Assembly (NCBI RefSeq): GCF_001715295.1
Contig: NZ_MDKB01000002.1
Span: forward strand, 680,499-744,498
Reading direction: 5' to 3'
Length of the DNA stretch: 64,000 nucleotides
Source: Streptomyces griseus
GTDB lineage: Bacteria > Actinomycetota > Actinomycetes > Streptomycetales > Streptomycetaceae
Shown piece by piece: positions 27,144 to 34,995 of the stretch. A program made the translations under genes and the position numbers. Each line of letters opens with the position of its first letter. Within the stretch, counting starts at the first letter, position 1. The notes under the pieces are model-generated. The model was not told where the DNA came from, ran no database searches, and saw only the letters and a program-made list of their open reading frames with translations.

Positions 27144-28247
27144 TCAGGACAGGCGCTCGACCGCCGCGTCCACCCGCTCGTCCGTCGCCGTCATCGCAAC
27201 CCGGACGAAGCGCCCGCCGGCCGGGCCGTAGAAGTCCCCCGGCGCCACCAGGATGCCCAGCCCGGCCAGGTGGGCCACGGTCTCCCAGCACGGCTCGTCG
27301 CGCGTGGCCCACAGGTAGAGGCTCGCCTCGCTGTGCTCGATCCGGAAGCCGTGTGCCTCCAGGGCCGCCCGCAGTGCCGTACGGCGCCGCGCGTACCGCC
27401 CGCGCTGCTCGGCCACGTGGGTGTCGTCGCCCAGCGCCGCGACGGTGGCCGCCTGGACCGGCGCCGCGGTCATCATTCCGCCGTGCTTGCGGATCCGGAG
27501 CAGCTCGCCGAGCACGGCCGCGTCGCCCGCGACGAACGCCGCGCGGTACCCGGCCAGGTTGGACCGCTTGGAGAGCGAGTGGACGGCCACGATGCCGTCG
27601 TAGCTGCCGCCGCACACGTCCTGGTGCAGCACCGAGACCGGATCGGCCTCCCAGCCGAGCTCCAGGTAGCACTCGTCGCTGAACACCAGCACGCCGTGCT
27701 CACGGGCCCACGCGACGATCCTCGTCAGCTCGTCCTTCGCGAGGACGCGGCCCGTCGGGTTGGACGGCGAGTTGAGCCACAGCAGCGCGAGCCCCGCCGG
27801 GTCCAACTCCGTCGGGTCGTCGTAGACGACGGGTTCGGCCCCGCAGAGCCGGGCGCCGACCTCGTAGGTGGGGTAGGCGAGCCGGGGGTAGGCCACCCTG
27901 TCGCCCGCGCCGAGTCCCAGCTGGGTCGGCAGCCAGGCCACCAGTTCCTTGGAGCCGACGACCGGCAGGACGTTCTCGTGCGTCACGCCGGCCGCGCCGA
28001 GCCGCCGTTCCACCCAACCCGTCAGTGCGTCCCGCAGGGCGGTCGTCCCCCACACCGTCGGATAGCCGGGGCTGTCGGCGGCGGCGATCAGCGCCCTCTG
28101 GATCAGCTCGGGCACCGGGTCCACGGGCGTGCCGACGGACAGGTCCACGATGCCGTCCGGGTGGGCGGCGGCCGTCGACTTGTACGGCGCGAGCCTGTCC
28201 CACGGGAAGACGGGGAGGCGGGAGGAGACGGGGGCTTCTGCGGACAC
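27144..28247 (-). CDS. dapC: N-succinyldiaminopimelate aminotransferase (DapC type)
   Basis: A 367-residue class I/II PLP aminotransferase. The cofactor lysine is in HSLSKRSNLAGYR; SNPTG (LLWLNSPSNPTGRV) and FSDECYLELGW are the usual substrate and cofactor motifs. The N-terminus FPWDRLAPYKSTAAAHPDGIVDLSVGTPVDPVP matches actinobacterial DapC, which transaminates N-succinyl-2-amino-6-ketopimelate in lysine/DAP synthesis. The GTG at 28247 fits the family; the ribosome site is weak. The ferredoxin gene fdxA lies 160 bases upstream in the same direction, an arrangement also seen in mycobacteria. Confidence 0.88.
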   Translation of the reverse strand: MSAEAPVSSRLPVFPWDRLAPYKSTAAAHPDGIVDLSVGTPVDPVPELIQRALIAAADSPGYPTVWGTTALRDALTGWVERRLGAAGVTHENVLPVVGSKELVAWLPTQLGLGAGDRVAYPRLAYPTYEVGARLCGAEPVVYDDPTELDPAGLALLWLNSPSNPTGRVLAKDELTRIVAWAREHGVLVFSDECYLELGWEADPVSVLHQDVCGGSYDGIVAVHSLSKRSNLAGYRAAFVAGDAAVLGELLRIRKHGGMMTAAPVQAATVAALGDDTHVAEQRGRYARRRTALRAALEAHGFRIEHSEASLYLWATRDEPCWETVAHLAGLGILVAPGDFYGPAGGRFVRVAMTATDERVDAAVERLS

Positions 28248-28270
28248 GGAACTCTGCTTTCTCGTCTTCC

Positions 28271-28378
28271 CCGTACGGACACTCCCGTACGGACTGTCCC
28301 GTACGGCCGCTCGATCGGCGGGGTACGGGGCCGGGGCCTGGAAAACACCTCGGTCCCGTACGGGGACGAGCCGTACGG
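28271..28378. repeat. Array of five CCGTACGG palindromes
   Basis: CCGTACGG occurs at 28271, 28285, 28299, 28356 and 28371. The first three are spaced exactly 14 bases apart, as tandem units of consensus CCGTACGGACnCTC. The array fills the gap between fdxA and dapC and could be a multi-site operator or a hairpin-forming attenuator. Confidence 0.7.
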
Positions 28379-28405
28379 GACCGGGCGGCGCTCGTGGTGC
28401 CGCTG

Positions 28406-28726
28406 TTACTGGTTCTGCGGCGGCAGCGCGGCGATGAACGCGTGGTCGCGCTCGATGAGGCCCAGCTTGGACGCGCCACCCGGCGAGCCGAGGTCGTCGA
28501 AGAACTCGACGTTCGCCTTGTAGTAGTCCTTCCACTCCTCCGGGGTGTCGTCCTCGTAGAAGATGGCCTCCACAGGACAGACCGGCTCACAGGCTCCGCA
28601 GTCGACGCACTCGTCCGGGTGGATGTACAAGGACCGCTGGCCCTCGTAGATGCAGTCGACGGGGCACTCTTCGATGCAGGCCTTGTCCTTCACGTCGACA
28701 CAAGGCTGCGCGATGACGTAGGTCAC
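28406..28726 (-). CDS. fdxA: Seven-iron ferredoxin FdxA
   Basis: A 106-residue [3Fe-4S][4Fe-4S] ferredoxin. The first cluster region CVDVKDKACIEECPVDC lacks the regular CxxCxxC spacing, as expected for the 3Fe site. The second, CVDCGACEPVCPVEAI, is a complete 4Fe site. The C-terminal extension FFDDLGSPGGASKLG is typical of the family. It transfers electrons at low potential to partners that cannot be named from context. The ATG at 28726 follows AGGAACGA. Confidence 0.93.
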   Translation of the reverse strand: MTYVIAQPCVDVKDKACIEECPVDCIYEGQRSLYIHPDECVDCGACEPVCPVEAIFYEDDTPEEWKDYYKANVEFFDDLGSPGGASKLGLIERDHAFIAALPPQNQ

Positions 28727-28843
28727 GCTGTCGTTCCTCCTCGGTAGGGCGTTGGCTCTCGCGCGGGAGCGCGGCGTCGTCGATGCCCGCCCCTAGTATC
28801 TCCGTTCCGGAGCACGATCCGAACAGGAGGGGCGAACAGACCT

Positions 28844-29857
28844 GTGGAATTCACCATCAGCGGACGACTCGAGGTTCGCATAACACCCGCTGACGTGGGA
28901 AAACGCGTGTCCGTACGGCGCGTCGCCGATGCTCCCGAGGCGGGCGCGAGGTTCGCCGACACGGTCGGGGTTCTCACATCGTGGGACAAAGGCCTCCTGT
29001 CGATCACACCGAAGAACGGTGAGAGCGTCCGCATTCCGGAAGCGGCGCTGGTCGCGGGCAAGGTCGTCCCGGCCGCCCCGGCGCGGCGGCGCGGCCCCTC
29101 CGCCTCCTTCGGCGAACTGGCCCGGGTCGCCGCACGCGCCTGGCAGCCCGTGGAGAGCGAGGCGCTGGGCGACTGGCGGCTGCGCGCCGCCGCCGGGTTC
29201 ACCCGCCGGGCGAACTCCGTGCTCCCGCTCGGCGATCCGGGGATGCCGCTCGACGAGGCGCTGCGCCGGGTGCGCCGGTGGTACGGGGCGCGGAACCTGC
29301 CCGCCTACGTCCAGACCGCCACCGGTGGCGAGGACACCCAGGAGCAGCTCTGCGCGGGCCTGGAGGCGTCCGGGTGGCGGCGCGAGGTCTCGGCCGACGT
29401 ACGGATCGCCGCACTGGCGCCGCTCGGCGACCGGGACGCGGACGTGTCCGCGGTGCGGACGGCCCGCGGAGCGGACGAGGCGTGGCTCTCCCGGTACCGG
29501 CGCTTCGACACCCCCGGCGAGGCCCCGGGGGCCCACGTGCGGGAGGTGCTGGAGAGCGGCCCCTCCGTGTGGTTCGCCACCGTCCCCGGTGAGGACCCGG
29601 CAGGGATGCCCGCAGCGATCGGCCGGTGCGTGGTGGACGGCCGCTGGGCGGGCTTCATGGCCGTCGAAGTGGGACCGGAACACCGGCGCCGCGGTCTCGC
29701 GACGGCCGTGATGACGGCCCTGGCCCGCACGGCGCTGCGGGAAGGCGCGTCCGCGGCCTGGCTCCAGGTGGAGACGGACAACGAAGGGGCACGCGCCCTG
29801 TACGACGGCATGGGCTTCGCCCCCCACCATCGCTACCACCACTTCCGCGCGGCGTAG
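28844..29857 (+). CDS. GNAT-family N-acetyltransferase with N-terminal SH3-like domain
   Basis: The 337-residue protein has an N-terminal beta-barrel region (1-80, MEFTISGRLEVRITPADVGKRVSV) like that of the mycobacterial Rv0428c group and a variable middle. A C-terminal GNAT domain (about 235-335) follows, with the acetyl-CoA loop VGPEHRRRGLATAVMTALAR and motif B (AAWLQVETDNEGARALYDGMGF). The substrate is unknown. The GTG at 28844 is preceded by AGGAGGGG, 11 bases away. A TAGTAT box at 28794-28799 may be its -10. The next gene starts 28 bases downstream. Confidence 0.85.
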   Translation: MEFTISGRLEVRITPADVGKRVSVRRVADAPEAGARFADTVGVLTSWDKGLLSITPKNGESVRIPEAALVAGKVVPAAPARRRGPSASFGELARVAARAWQPVESEALGDWRLRAAAGFTRRANSVLPLGDPGMPLDEALRRVRRWYGARNLPAYVQTATGGEDTQEQLCAGLEASGWRREVSADVRIAALAPLGDRDADVSAVRTARGADEAWLSRYRRFDTPGEAPGAHVREVLESGPSVWFATVPGEDPAGMPAAIGRCVVDGRWAGFMAVEVGPEHRRRGLATAVMTALARTALREGASAAWLQVETDNEGARALYDGMGFAPHHRYHHFRAA

Positions 29858-29885
29858 CGCGGACACCGGCAGGGGAACGCCAGAC

Positions 29886-30740
29886 ATGAGCTCTCAGAAT
29901 CCCGGCACGGCCGGACTCCGGCGGCGGTTCGCCGAGGAGGCGCGCGCGGAACGGCCGGATCTCGCGCTTCTCTGTCTGCTGCTGGGGGCCGAGGCGGGAG
30001 AGACCGAGCCGGGCTCCGCCACCGACCCGTACGGCATCGACGCGGCGCAGATCGAGCTGGACCGGCTGGCCGGTCTCCTTCCCTACGGCGTGCGCGGGGC
30101 CCGGGAGTGGGCGGCGGCGCTCGCCGAACTGCTCGGCGTGCGCTGCGGATTCTCCGGCACGCCCGGCGACTACCAGCGGCTGGAGTCGTCGCTGCTCCAG
30201 CAGGTGCTGCGGCGGCGCAGGGGGCTTCCGATCCTGCTGTCCGTGGTGTGGACCGAGGTGGCGCGGAGGGCGGGCGCCCCGGTGTACGGGGTGGCGCTGC
30301 CCGGCCACTTCGTGGTCGGTTTCGGCGACCCCGGGGAGCGGGTGCTGGCCGACCCGTTCGCCGGCGGTGCCCCGCTGAGCGGCGAGGACGCGGAGTTGCT
30401 GGTGGCCCGGACGACCGGCCGGCCGCTGGAGGCGTCGATGCTGGTGCCCGCCGGGCCGCTGGAGACGGTGCTGCGGATCCTGAACAACGTCAGGGCATGG
30501 GCCGCCACCCGCCCCGAGCGCACGGACGTGGCGCTGTGGGCGCTCGAACTCTCGCTGCTGCTGCCCTCCCACCCGGCCAGGCTCCGCCTGGAGCGGGCGG
30601 AACTGCTCGTGCGGCGCGGGGAGTACCTGCGCGGAGCCGCCGAGATGGAGGAGTACGCGGAGGTCGTCGACGCTGTCGAACCGACGGCGGCCCAGGCCGT
30701 CCGCCACCGCGCCCGGGCCGCCCGCGCGATGCTGAACTGA
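29886..30740 (+). CDS. SirB1-like transglutaminase-fold/TPR protein
   Basis: A 284-residue protein of the SirB1 (transglutaminase-like with TPR) family. The core has YQRLESSLLQQVLRRRRGLPILLSVVWTEVARRAGAPVYGVALPGHFVVGF, the usual family core, where His in LPGHF corresponds to the transglutaminase-fold histidine. The nucleophile cysteine is not obvious, so a catalytic role is doubtful. The C-terminal 90 residues form TPR-like helices. Function in bacteria is not established. It is likely cotranscribed with the GNAT gene. Confidence 0.75.
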   Translation: MSSQNPGTAGLRRRFAEEARAERPDLALLCLLLGAEAGETEPGSATDPYGIDAAQIELDRLAGLLPYGVRGAREWAAALAELLGVRCGFSGTPGDYQRLESSLLQQVLRRRRGLPILLSVVWTEVARRAGAPVYGVALPGHFVVGFGDPGERVLADPFAGGAPLSGEDAELLVARTTGRPLEASMLVPAGPLETVLRILNNVRAWAATRPERTDVALWALELSLLLPSHPARLRLERAELLVRRGEYLRGAAEMEEYAEVVDAVEPTAAQAVRHRARAARAMLN

Positions 30741-30861
30741 GGGTCGTCCCGCCCTTCACCTCGATGGTGGGGCGGGCCATGTCGACCCCGGATCCGCGCG
30801 CCCCGCAGCAGGGCCGCCGTTCCTGAGGCGGCCACGGCGACGTCCCGCGGAGCGGACGACG

Positions 30862-30892
30862 CCGCCCCCGTCCGGGGTCCGGGCGGGGGCGG
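30862..30892. terminator. Bidirectional hairpin, 14-bp stem with one G-U pair
   Basis: Arms 30862-30875 and 30879-30892 around a 3-base loop, between the converging SirB1-like (+) and VanW-like (-) genes. Confidence 0.75.
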
Positions 30893-30918
30893 TCGTACGC
30901 GGCTGTGGGTGCGGCCGG

Positions 30919-33018
30919 TCAGCCCTGGCCGTCGAGGTCGATCGTGACGGTCCGCTCGGCGGGGGTCTTGCCGAGCAGTGCGCTCTGCATGGCGTGGGCC
31001 ACGTCATCGGCGCTGACCTGGTGCTTCTTGCCGTCACCCTTGGTGATCATGATGCCGTCGAACACGCCGTCCAGCAGGGTGTCGATCGCCTTCTTGTCGT
31101 AGACCTCGACGAGCCGGCCGTCGACCGGCTTCATGGAGAGGATCTGCGGCAGCGACCGGGCGGGACCGAAGTCGATCTGCTTGGTCCCTGCCTTGATCGT
31201 GATCAGCCCGGACATCGCCGGCTTGGCGAACTCCTTCATCGCCCGGTCGATCTCGGCCTGGCTGACGGTGGGTTCGGTGGTGGCGACCGGCAGTTCCACG
31301 ACGCTGGGCTCCCCGGTCTGGACCTGCGCGCGGTAGGCGTCGCGTACGGAGATCATCGACCGGTTGACGTCGAGCGCCTTGCCCGACTTCCCGGGCACGG
31401 CCACGGCCTTGTTCGGCTCGAACCTGATCGTCCCGTCGTTCGCGGAGCCGGAGACGCCCGCGAGGTCGGTCAGGGCGACGCCCAGCTTCTCCTCGTCGAC
31501 CGGGATGACCGGGTCGGCCGGGCGTGCCCCGCCGAAGAGCGAGCCGATCACCGACACCGGGTTGTAGTCGCTCCCCGCGGCGCCGCGGACGGTCTCCTGG
31601 CTGTCCAGGGTCAGACCGGCCTTGTCCGGGGCGAGCTTCTCCTCCTTGCCGTCCACGGACAGCCGCAGGGGTGTACGGGCCCGCTCGCCGAGGGCGCTGT
31701 CGAGCTTGGCGACCGCCTGCTCCTTCGTGCCGCCGCCGATGTCGACGCCGAGGACGGTGGTGCCCTTGGGTACCTCGGAATGGTTCAGCAGCAGGCCTGC
31801 GCCGTAGGCGACTCCGAGGAGGACGAAGACGGCCGCCCCCAGGAGGACGAGCTTGGAACGGCCCTTGGCCGGGGCCGGCGCCGCCTTCGGCGTGGGCCGG
31901 GGTGCGGGCGCCGATGCCTCAGGGCCCGCGGGCCCACTGCCCATCGGGTCGGCCGGCCGGCCCCCCAGGGGGGTGCGGGGGCCGCCCGGGGAACCGGGGC
32001 CGCCCGGGGAACCGGGGCCGCCCGGGAAGGGCGAGCGGGACTCCGGGGGGACGACGGGGATGCCGCTGGTGAGCGTGTCACCGGAGACGTGACCGGCGGG
32101 GCCGGGCGCGGGGACGGCGGGCTGCGGCGTCAGGATCGCCGTGTCGTCGGACATCCGCGGCGGTACGCCACCGGGGGCGGACGGACCGCCGGGCCGGGGG
32201 CCGGACGGGCCGCCCAAGCCGGGGAGGCCGTCGAGGTTCGGCGTCAGCGGCGAACTGCCCGTGACCGGACCGGTGGTGGGCCCGGCCGGCCCCGGAGTGC
32301 GTGCACCCGGGCCCTGGGCGGGCGGGCGGGGACCGCCGGGGCCGTCCGCACCGAAGGCGTCCAGAGCGCTGCCGCCCGGCGTGCCGGCTTCCCGGTCACC
32401 GGCCCGGGCGTCCGGGCCGTACGGCAGGTCGGCGCGGGGCGGTACGGGGCCCGGGCCGCTGCCCGGTGCGGCCGGGCCGCCGGGGGCGGGCCCGGCGGCC
32501 GGGGCCGCGGCGGGTCCGGCCGCGGGGGCCTTGCGCGGGGCGAACCAGTCGCTGCCGCTCTTCTCCTTCGCGGGCTTCCCGGCCGCCTCCTGGGAGCCGG
32601 GGCCGGCATCGCGCGCGCCACCGTCCCGTGCGTCCGGGCCGGTACCGCCACGCTCACCGGAACCGGACGGTCCGTCGGACGGCCCCGCGGCCGCGGCGGG
32701 CCTCGGGGTGCTGCCGGTGCGTTCGGCGTCCGGACGTCCGCCGGCCGGGTCGGTGTCGCTCATGGGCGTGCGCATGACGACAGGCGGGATCGGACGGGAA
32801 CCCGGGATGTTGATCCGGATGCGCGTCGTCAGCGTCGTCTCGGTTCTGGGCTCCTCGGGCTGAGCCGCATCCGCGGGCTCCGGAGTCCCTCCCGGTCCGT
32901 CCGGGGACGGGTGCGACGACGGATACTGGCGTGATCCGTACGGCGGCGTACCTGACGGGTACGCGGCTCCTCCGCGCCCCTGGGGCCCGGACGACGAACT
33001 GTCAGTTTCACGACTCAA
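30919..33018 (-). CDS. Large cell-wall protein with VanW/peptidoglycan-binding (PF12229-type) domains
   Basis: About 699 residues. A long Pro/Gly-rich cytoplasmic region (about 1-405) is followed by one membrane helix (KLVLLGAAVFVLLGVAYGAGLLL) and an extracellular part with VLGVDIGGGTKEQAVAKLDSAL and FEPNKAVAVPGKSGKALDVN. That pattern is typical of YoaR/VanW-associated peptidoglycan-binding domains, but the C-terminal VanW catalytic-like core seems absent. It is probably an envelope protein rather than an enzyme. The start is TTG at 33018 with GGGAG about 10 bases upstream. Confidence 0.7.
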   Translation of the reverse strand: MSRETDSSSSGPQGRGGAAYPSGTPPYGSRQYPSSHPSPDGPGGTPEPADAAQPEEPRTETTLTTRIRINIPGSRPIPPVVMRTPMSDTDPAGGRPDAERTGSTPRPAAAAGPSDGPSGSGERGGTGPDARDGGARDAGPGSQEAAGKPAKEKSGSDWFAPRKAPAAGPAAAPAAGPAPGGPAAPGSGPGPVPPRADLPYGPDARAGDREAGTPGGSALDAFGADGPGGPRPPAQGPGARTPGPAGPTTGPVTGSSPLTPNLDGLPGLGGPSGPRPGGPSAPGGVPPRMSDDTAILTPQPAVPAPGPAGHVSGDTLTSGIPVVPPESRSPFPGGPGSPGGPGSPGGPRTPLGGRPADPMGSGPAGPEASAPAPRPTPKAAPAPAKGRSKLVLLGAAVFVLLGVAYGAGLLLNHSEVPKGTTVLGVDIGGGTKEQAVAKLDSALGERARTPLRLSVDGKEEKLAPDKAGLTLDSQETVRGAAGSDYNPVSVIGSLFGGARPADPVIPVDEEKLGVALTDLAGVSGSANDGTIRFEPNKAVAVPGKSGKALDVNRSMISVRDAYRAQVQTGEPSVVELPVATTEPTVSQAEIDRAMKEFAKPAMSGLITIKAGTKQIDFGPARSLPQILSMKPVDGRLVEVYDKKAIDTLLDGVFDGIMITKGDGKKHQVSADDVAHAMQSALLGKTPAERTVTIDLDGQG

Positions 33019-33193
33019 AGCAGGTTCTCCCGATTGGCTCCGCCGCCCGTACTTCCCCCATGCCGCAGGCCAGGGGACGGCTCGGCGCGCGCACCACCAT
33101 ACTGGCCGCCGCCGTAAGACTCTCCGCGCCCGGGCGGAACAAGGATGCACCCATGGCCGCCCAAGCGGTCAATCCGGGAGCGGACATAGCACA

Positions 33194-33640
33194 TCACGCA
33201 CCAGGTCGACCGGCGCCGGTGGCCGAATACGGCAGCCTCGACAGGGTGGCACACATCACAGCCAGGGCCGTGCCACCGAGCATGAAGAGCGTCAGGCCGA
33301 GTGCGTCACCGAAGACGTAGTCGCCCTCCGGCCGACCGCCGAGCAGCACGAGCAGGGCGAGGAACCAGCCCACCGCAGGTGCCAGGGCGCCGAGTTGGGT
33401 GCGGGTGAGCACCCGGCCCCCGTAGAAGAGTCCGGCGGAGGCCGTGAGGGCGAGCAGCAGGCCGCCCGGGAACAGGGCCGCCTGGACGAGGGCCCCCGCG
33501 AGCCCGACGGCCGCGCCCAGCACGGCGAGGCCCACATACAGCGGGATCCGCGCCGGGTCGAGGGGCGCGGCGAGGCCGGTGGGCGGGCCACCGGCGGCCG
33601 AGGACGGCGACGAGGCGCGCGGCCTCTGCTTGCTGCTCAT
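33194..33640 (-). CDS. Small integral membrane protein coupled to mshB (DUF6113-like)
   Basis: A 148-residue protein with a Ser/Pro-rich cytoplasmic start and four predicted membrane segments ([69 protein letters not shown]). Its ATG overlaps the mshB stop codon (ATGA), so the two are translationally coupled. Function is unknown; the coupling suggests a membrane role near mycothiol metabolism, but this is inference. Confidence 0.72.
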   Translation of the reverse strand: MSSKQRPRASSPSSAAGGPPTGLAAPLDPARIPLYVGLAVLGAAVGLAGALVQAALFPGGLLLALTASAGLFYGGRVLTRTQLGALAPAVGWFLALLVLLGGRPEGDYVFGDALGLTLFMLGGTALAVMCATLSRLPYSATGAGRPGA

Positions 33641-34548
33641 GCCCCTGCTCCCGGTGCGGCCTCGGTGCCCGGCACGCCCGCGAAGAGGTCGTGCTCCCGG
33701 GCACCGTCCTCCACGCCGGCCCGGCCGCGCGCCAACTGGTAGTACTCCGTGGTGAATACGGGCTGGCCCAGATCGTTCGAAAGAGCGAAGAACGGGCCGT
33801 CCACGGCGATCTGCGTGGCATGCGCCCGCATGGCCGCGGTCTTCGCCGCGGCGTACCGGGCACCGTCGATCTCGGCGGTGATCTCCGCGTCGTCCACCAC
33901 CCCCGGGACGTCGTCGATCGCGGCGATCCCGGGGAAGACGCCGGGGGCGGTCTCCCGCAGCCGGGCGAAGCCCTCCTCGGCCGCGGAGCGGGGCACCCGG
34001 TTCCAGTAGATCTTGTCGACGGAGTGCGGGGCGCCGGTGCCGTGACCGGCATCGGCGGCCAGATCCGCAGCGCGCATCGCCACGCGGTGGGCCTGGATGT
34101 GGTCGGGGTGGCCGTAACCGCCCTCGGGGTCGTACGTGATCAGGACCTGCGGGCGCACGGACCGGATGACGTCGACCAGGTGGCCGGCCGCCTCGTCCAG
34201 GTCCGCGTCCCAGAAGGCACCGGGCCGGTGGTTCTGCTCGGTGCCCATCATCCCGGAGTCGCGGTACCGGCCGGGGCCGCCCAGGAAGCGGTGGTCGGTG
34301 ACCCCGAGCTCCCGCATGGCGGCGGCGAGTTCACCGATGCGGTGGGCGCCCAGGGTGCCGTCCCGGTCGGCTGCGAGGTGGGCCAGGCCGGGTGGGATGA
34401 CCTCGCCCTCCTCGCCGAGTGTGCACGTCACCAGGGTGACGTGGGCGCCCTCGGCCGCGTATGCGGCCATGGTGGCGCCGTTGTTGATCGACTCGTCGTC
34501 GGGGTGGGCGTGCACCAGGAGCAGACGGCGGGCGGGAAGGTCCTTCAT
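33637..34548 (-). CDS. mshB: GlcNAc-Ins deacetylase of mycothiol biosynthesis
   Basis: The 303-residue zinc amidohydrolase has the AHPDDE motif (His15, Asp17, Asp18) and [11 protein letters not shown], which together form the metal site and catalytic base of Msh[11 protein letters not shown] and the [13 protein letters not shown] region are also diagnostic for MshB over Mca. It removes acetyl from GlcNAc-inositol, the second step of mycothiol synthesis, the main actinobacterial thiol. The ATG at 34548 follows GGGTGG. It begins a coupled pair with the DUF6113-like membrane protein. Confidence 0.92.
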   Translation of the reverse strand: MKDLPARRLLLVHAHPDDESINNGATMAAYAAEGAHVTLVTCTLGEEGEVIPPGLAHLAADRDGTLGAHRIGELAAAMRELGVTDHRFLGGPGRYRDSGMMGTEQNHRPGAFWDADLDEAAGHLVDVIRSVRPQVLITYDPEGGYGHPDHIQAHRVAMRAADLAADAGHGTGAPHSVDKIYWNRVPRSAAEEGFARLRETAPGVFPGIAAIDDVPGVVDDAEITAEIDGARYAAAKTAAMRAHATQIAVDGPFFALSNDLGQPVFTTEYYQLARGRAGVEDGAREHDLFAGVPGTEAAPGAGA

Positions 34549-34634
34549 GGGACCACCCTACGAGCCGCCCGCCCCTGCCTCCGACCGCCCCGCGGGGTCC
34601 GGTGGCGTGCGGAGCCCCGGCGCCGGGCCCCGCC

Positions 34635-34829
34635 TCAGAACTTGATGCCGCCGATCATGCCTGCCACGTTGGACGTCACCTCCGAGATGGTCGGGGCGAT
34701 CGACGAGCTCGCGAGATAGAACCCCAGCAACATGCAGACCACCGCGTGTCCGCCCTTCAGTCCGGATTTCCGGATCAGCAGGAAGACGACGATCGCCAGC
34801 AGCACCACCGCCGAAATCGAGAGTGCCAC
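34635..34829 (-). CDS. Small membrane protein (64 aa)
   Basis: A 64-residue hydrophobic protein with two membrane segments (ISAVVLLAIVVFLLIRK and AVVCMLLGFYLASSSIAP). GGAGG lies about 7 bases upstream of its ATG. It looks like a conserved short Streptomyces membrane protein of unknown function. It is separated from mshB by about 85 bases and is probably its own unit. Confidence 0.7.
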   Translation of the reverse strand: MALSISAVVLLAIVVFLLIRKSGLKGGHAVVCMLLGFYLASSSIAPTISEVTSNVAGMIGGIKF

Positions 34830-34983
34830 GGCGGTTCACCTCCATCAGTACGGTCGGGACAGGCAGCACACATGGAGCCAGCAGGTTCTTACCCACCGAG
34901 CGCTACGGATCATAACTATCCGTGCCGACGCATTGATCGGGGCACGGCAGCACGAGGGGCGCACGCAGGGGCGGGCGCGGGCT

Positions 34984-34989
34984 AGGTTC
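34984..34989 (+). promoter_or_regulatory. Candidate -10 box (TAGGTT), leaderless start
   Basis: TAGGTT ends 7 bases before the ATG at 34996; no ribosome site is present. Confidence 0.45.
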
Positions 34990-34995
34990 GGAGCC

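Noticed and set aside
28271..28378. Interpretation as a CRISPR array
   Set aside because: Units are 8 bases and palindromic, spacers are 6-50 bases and vary irregularly, and no cas genes are near.
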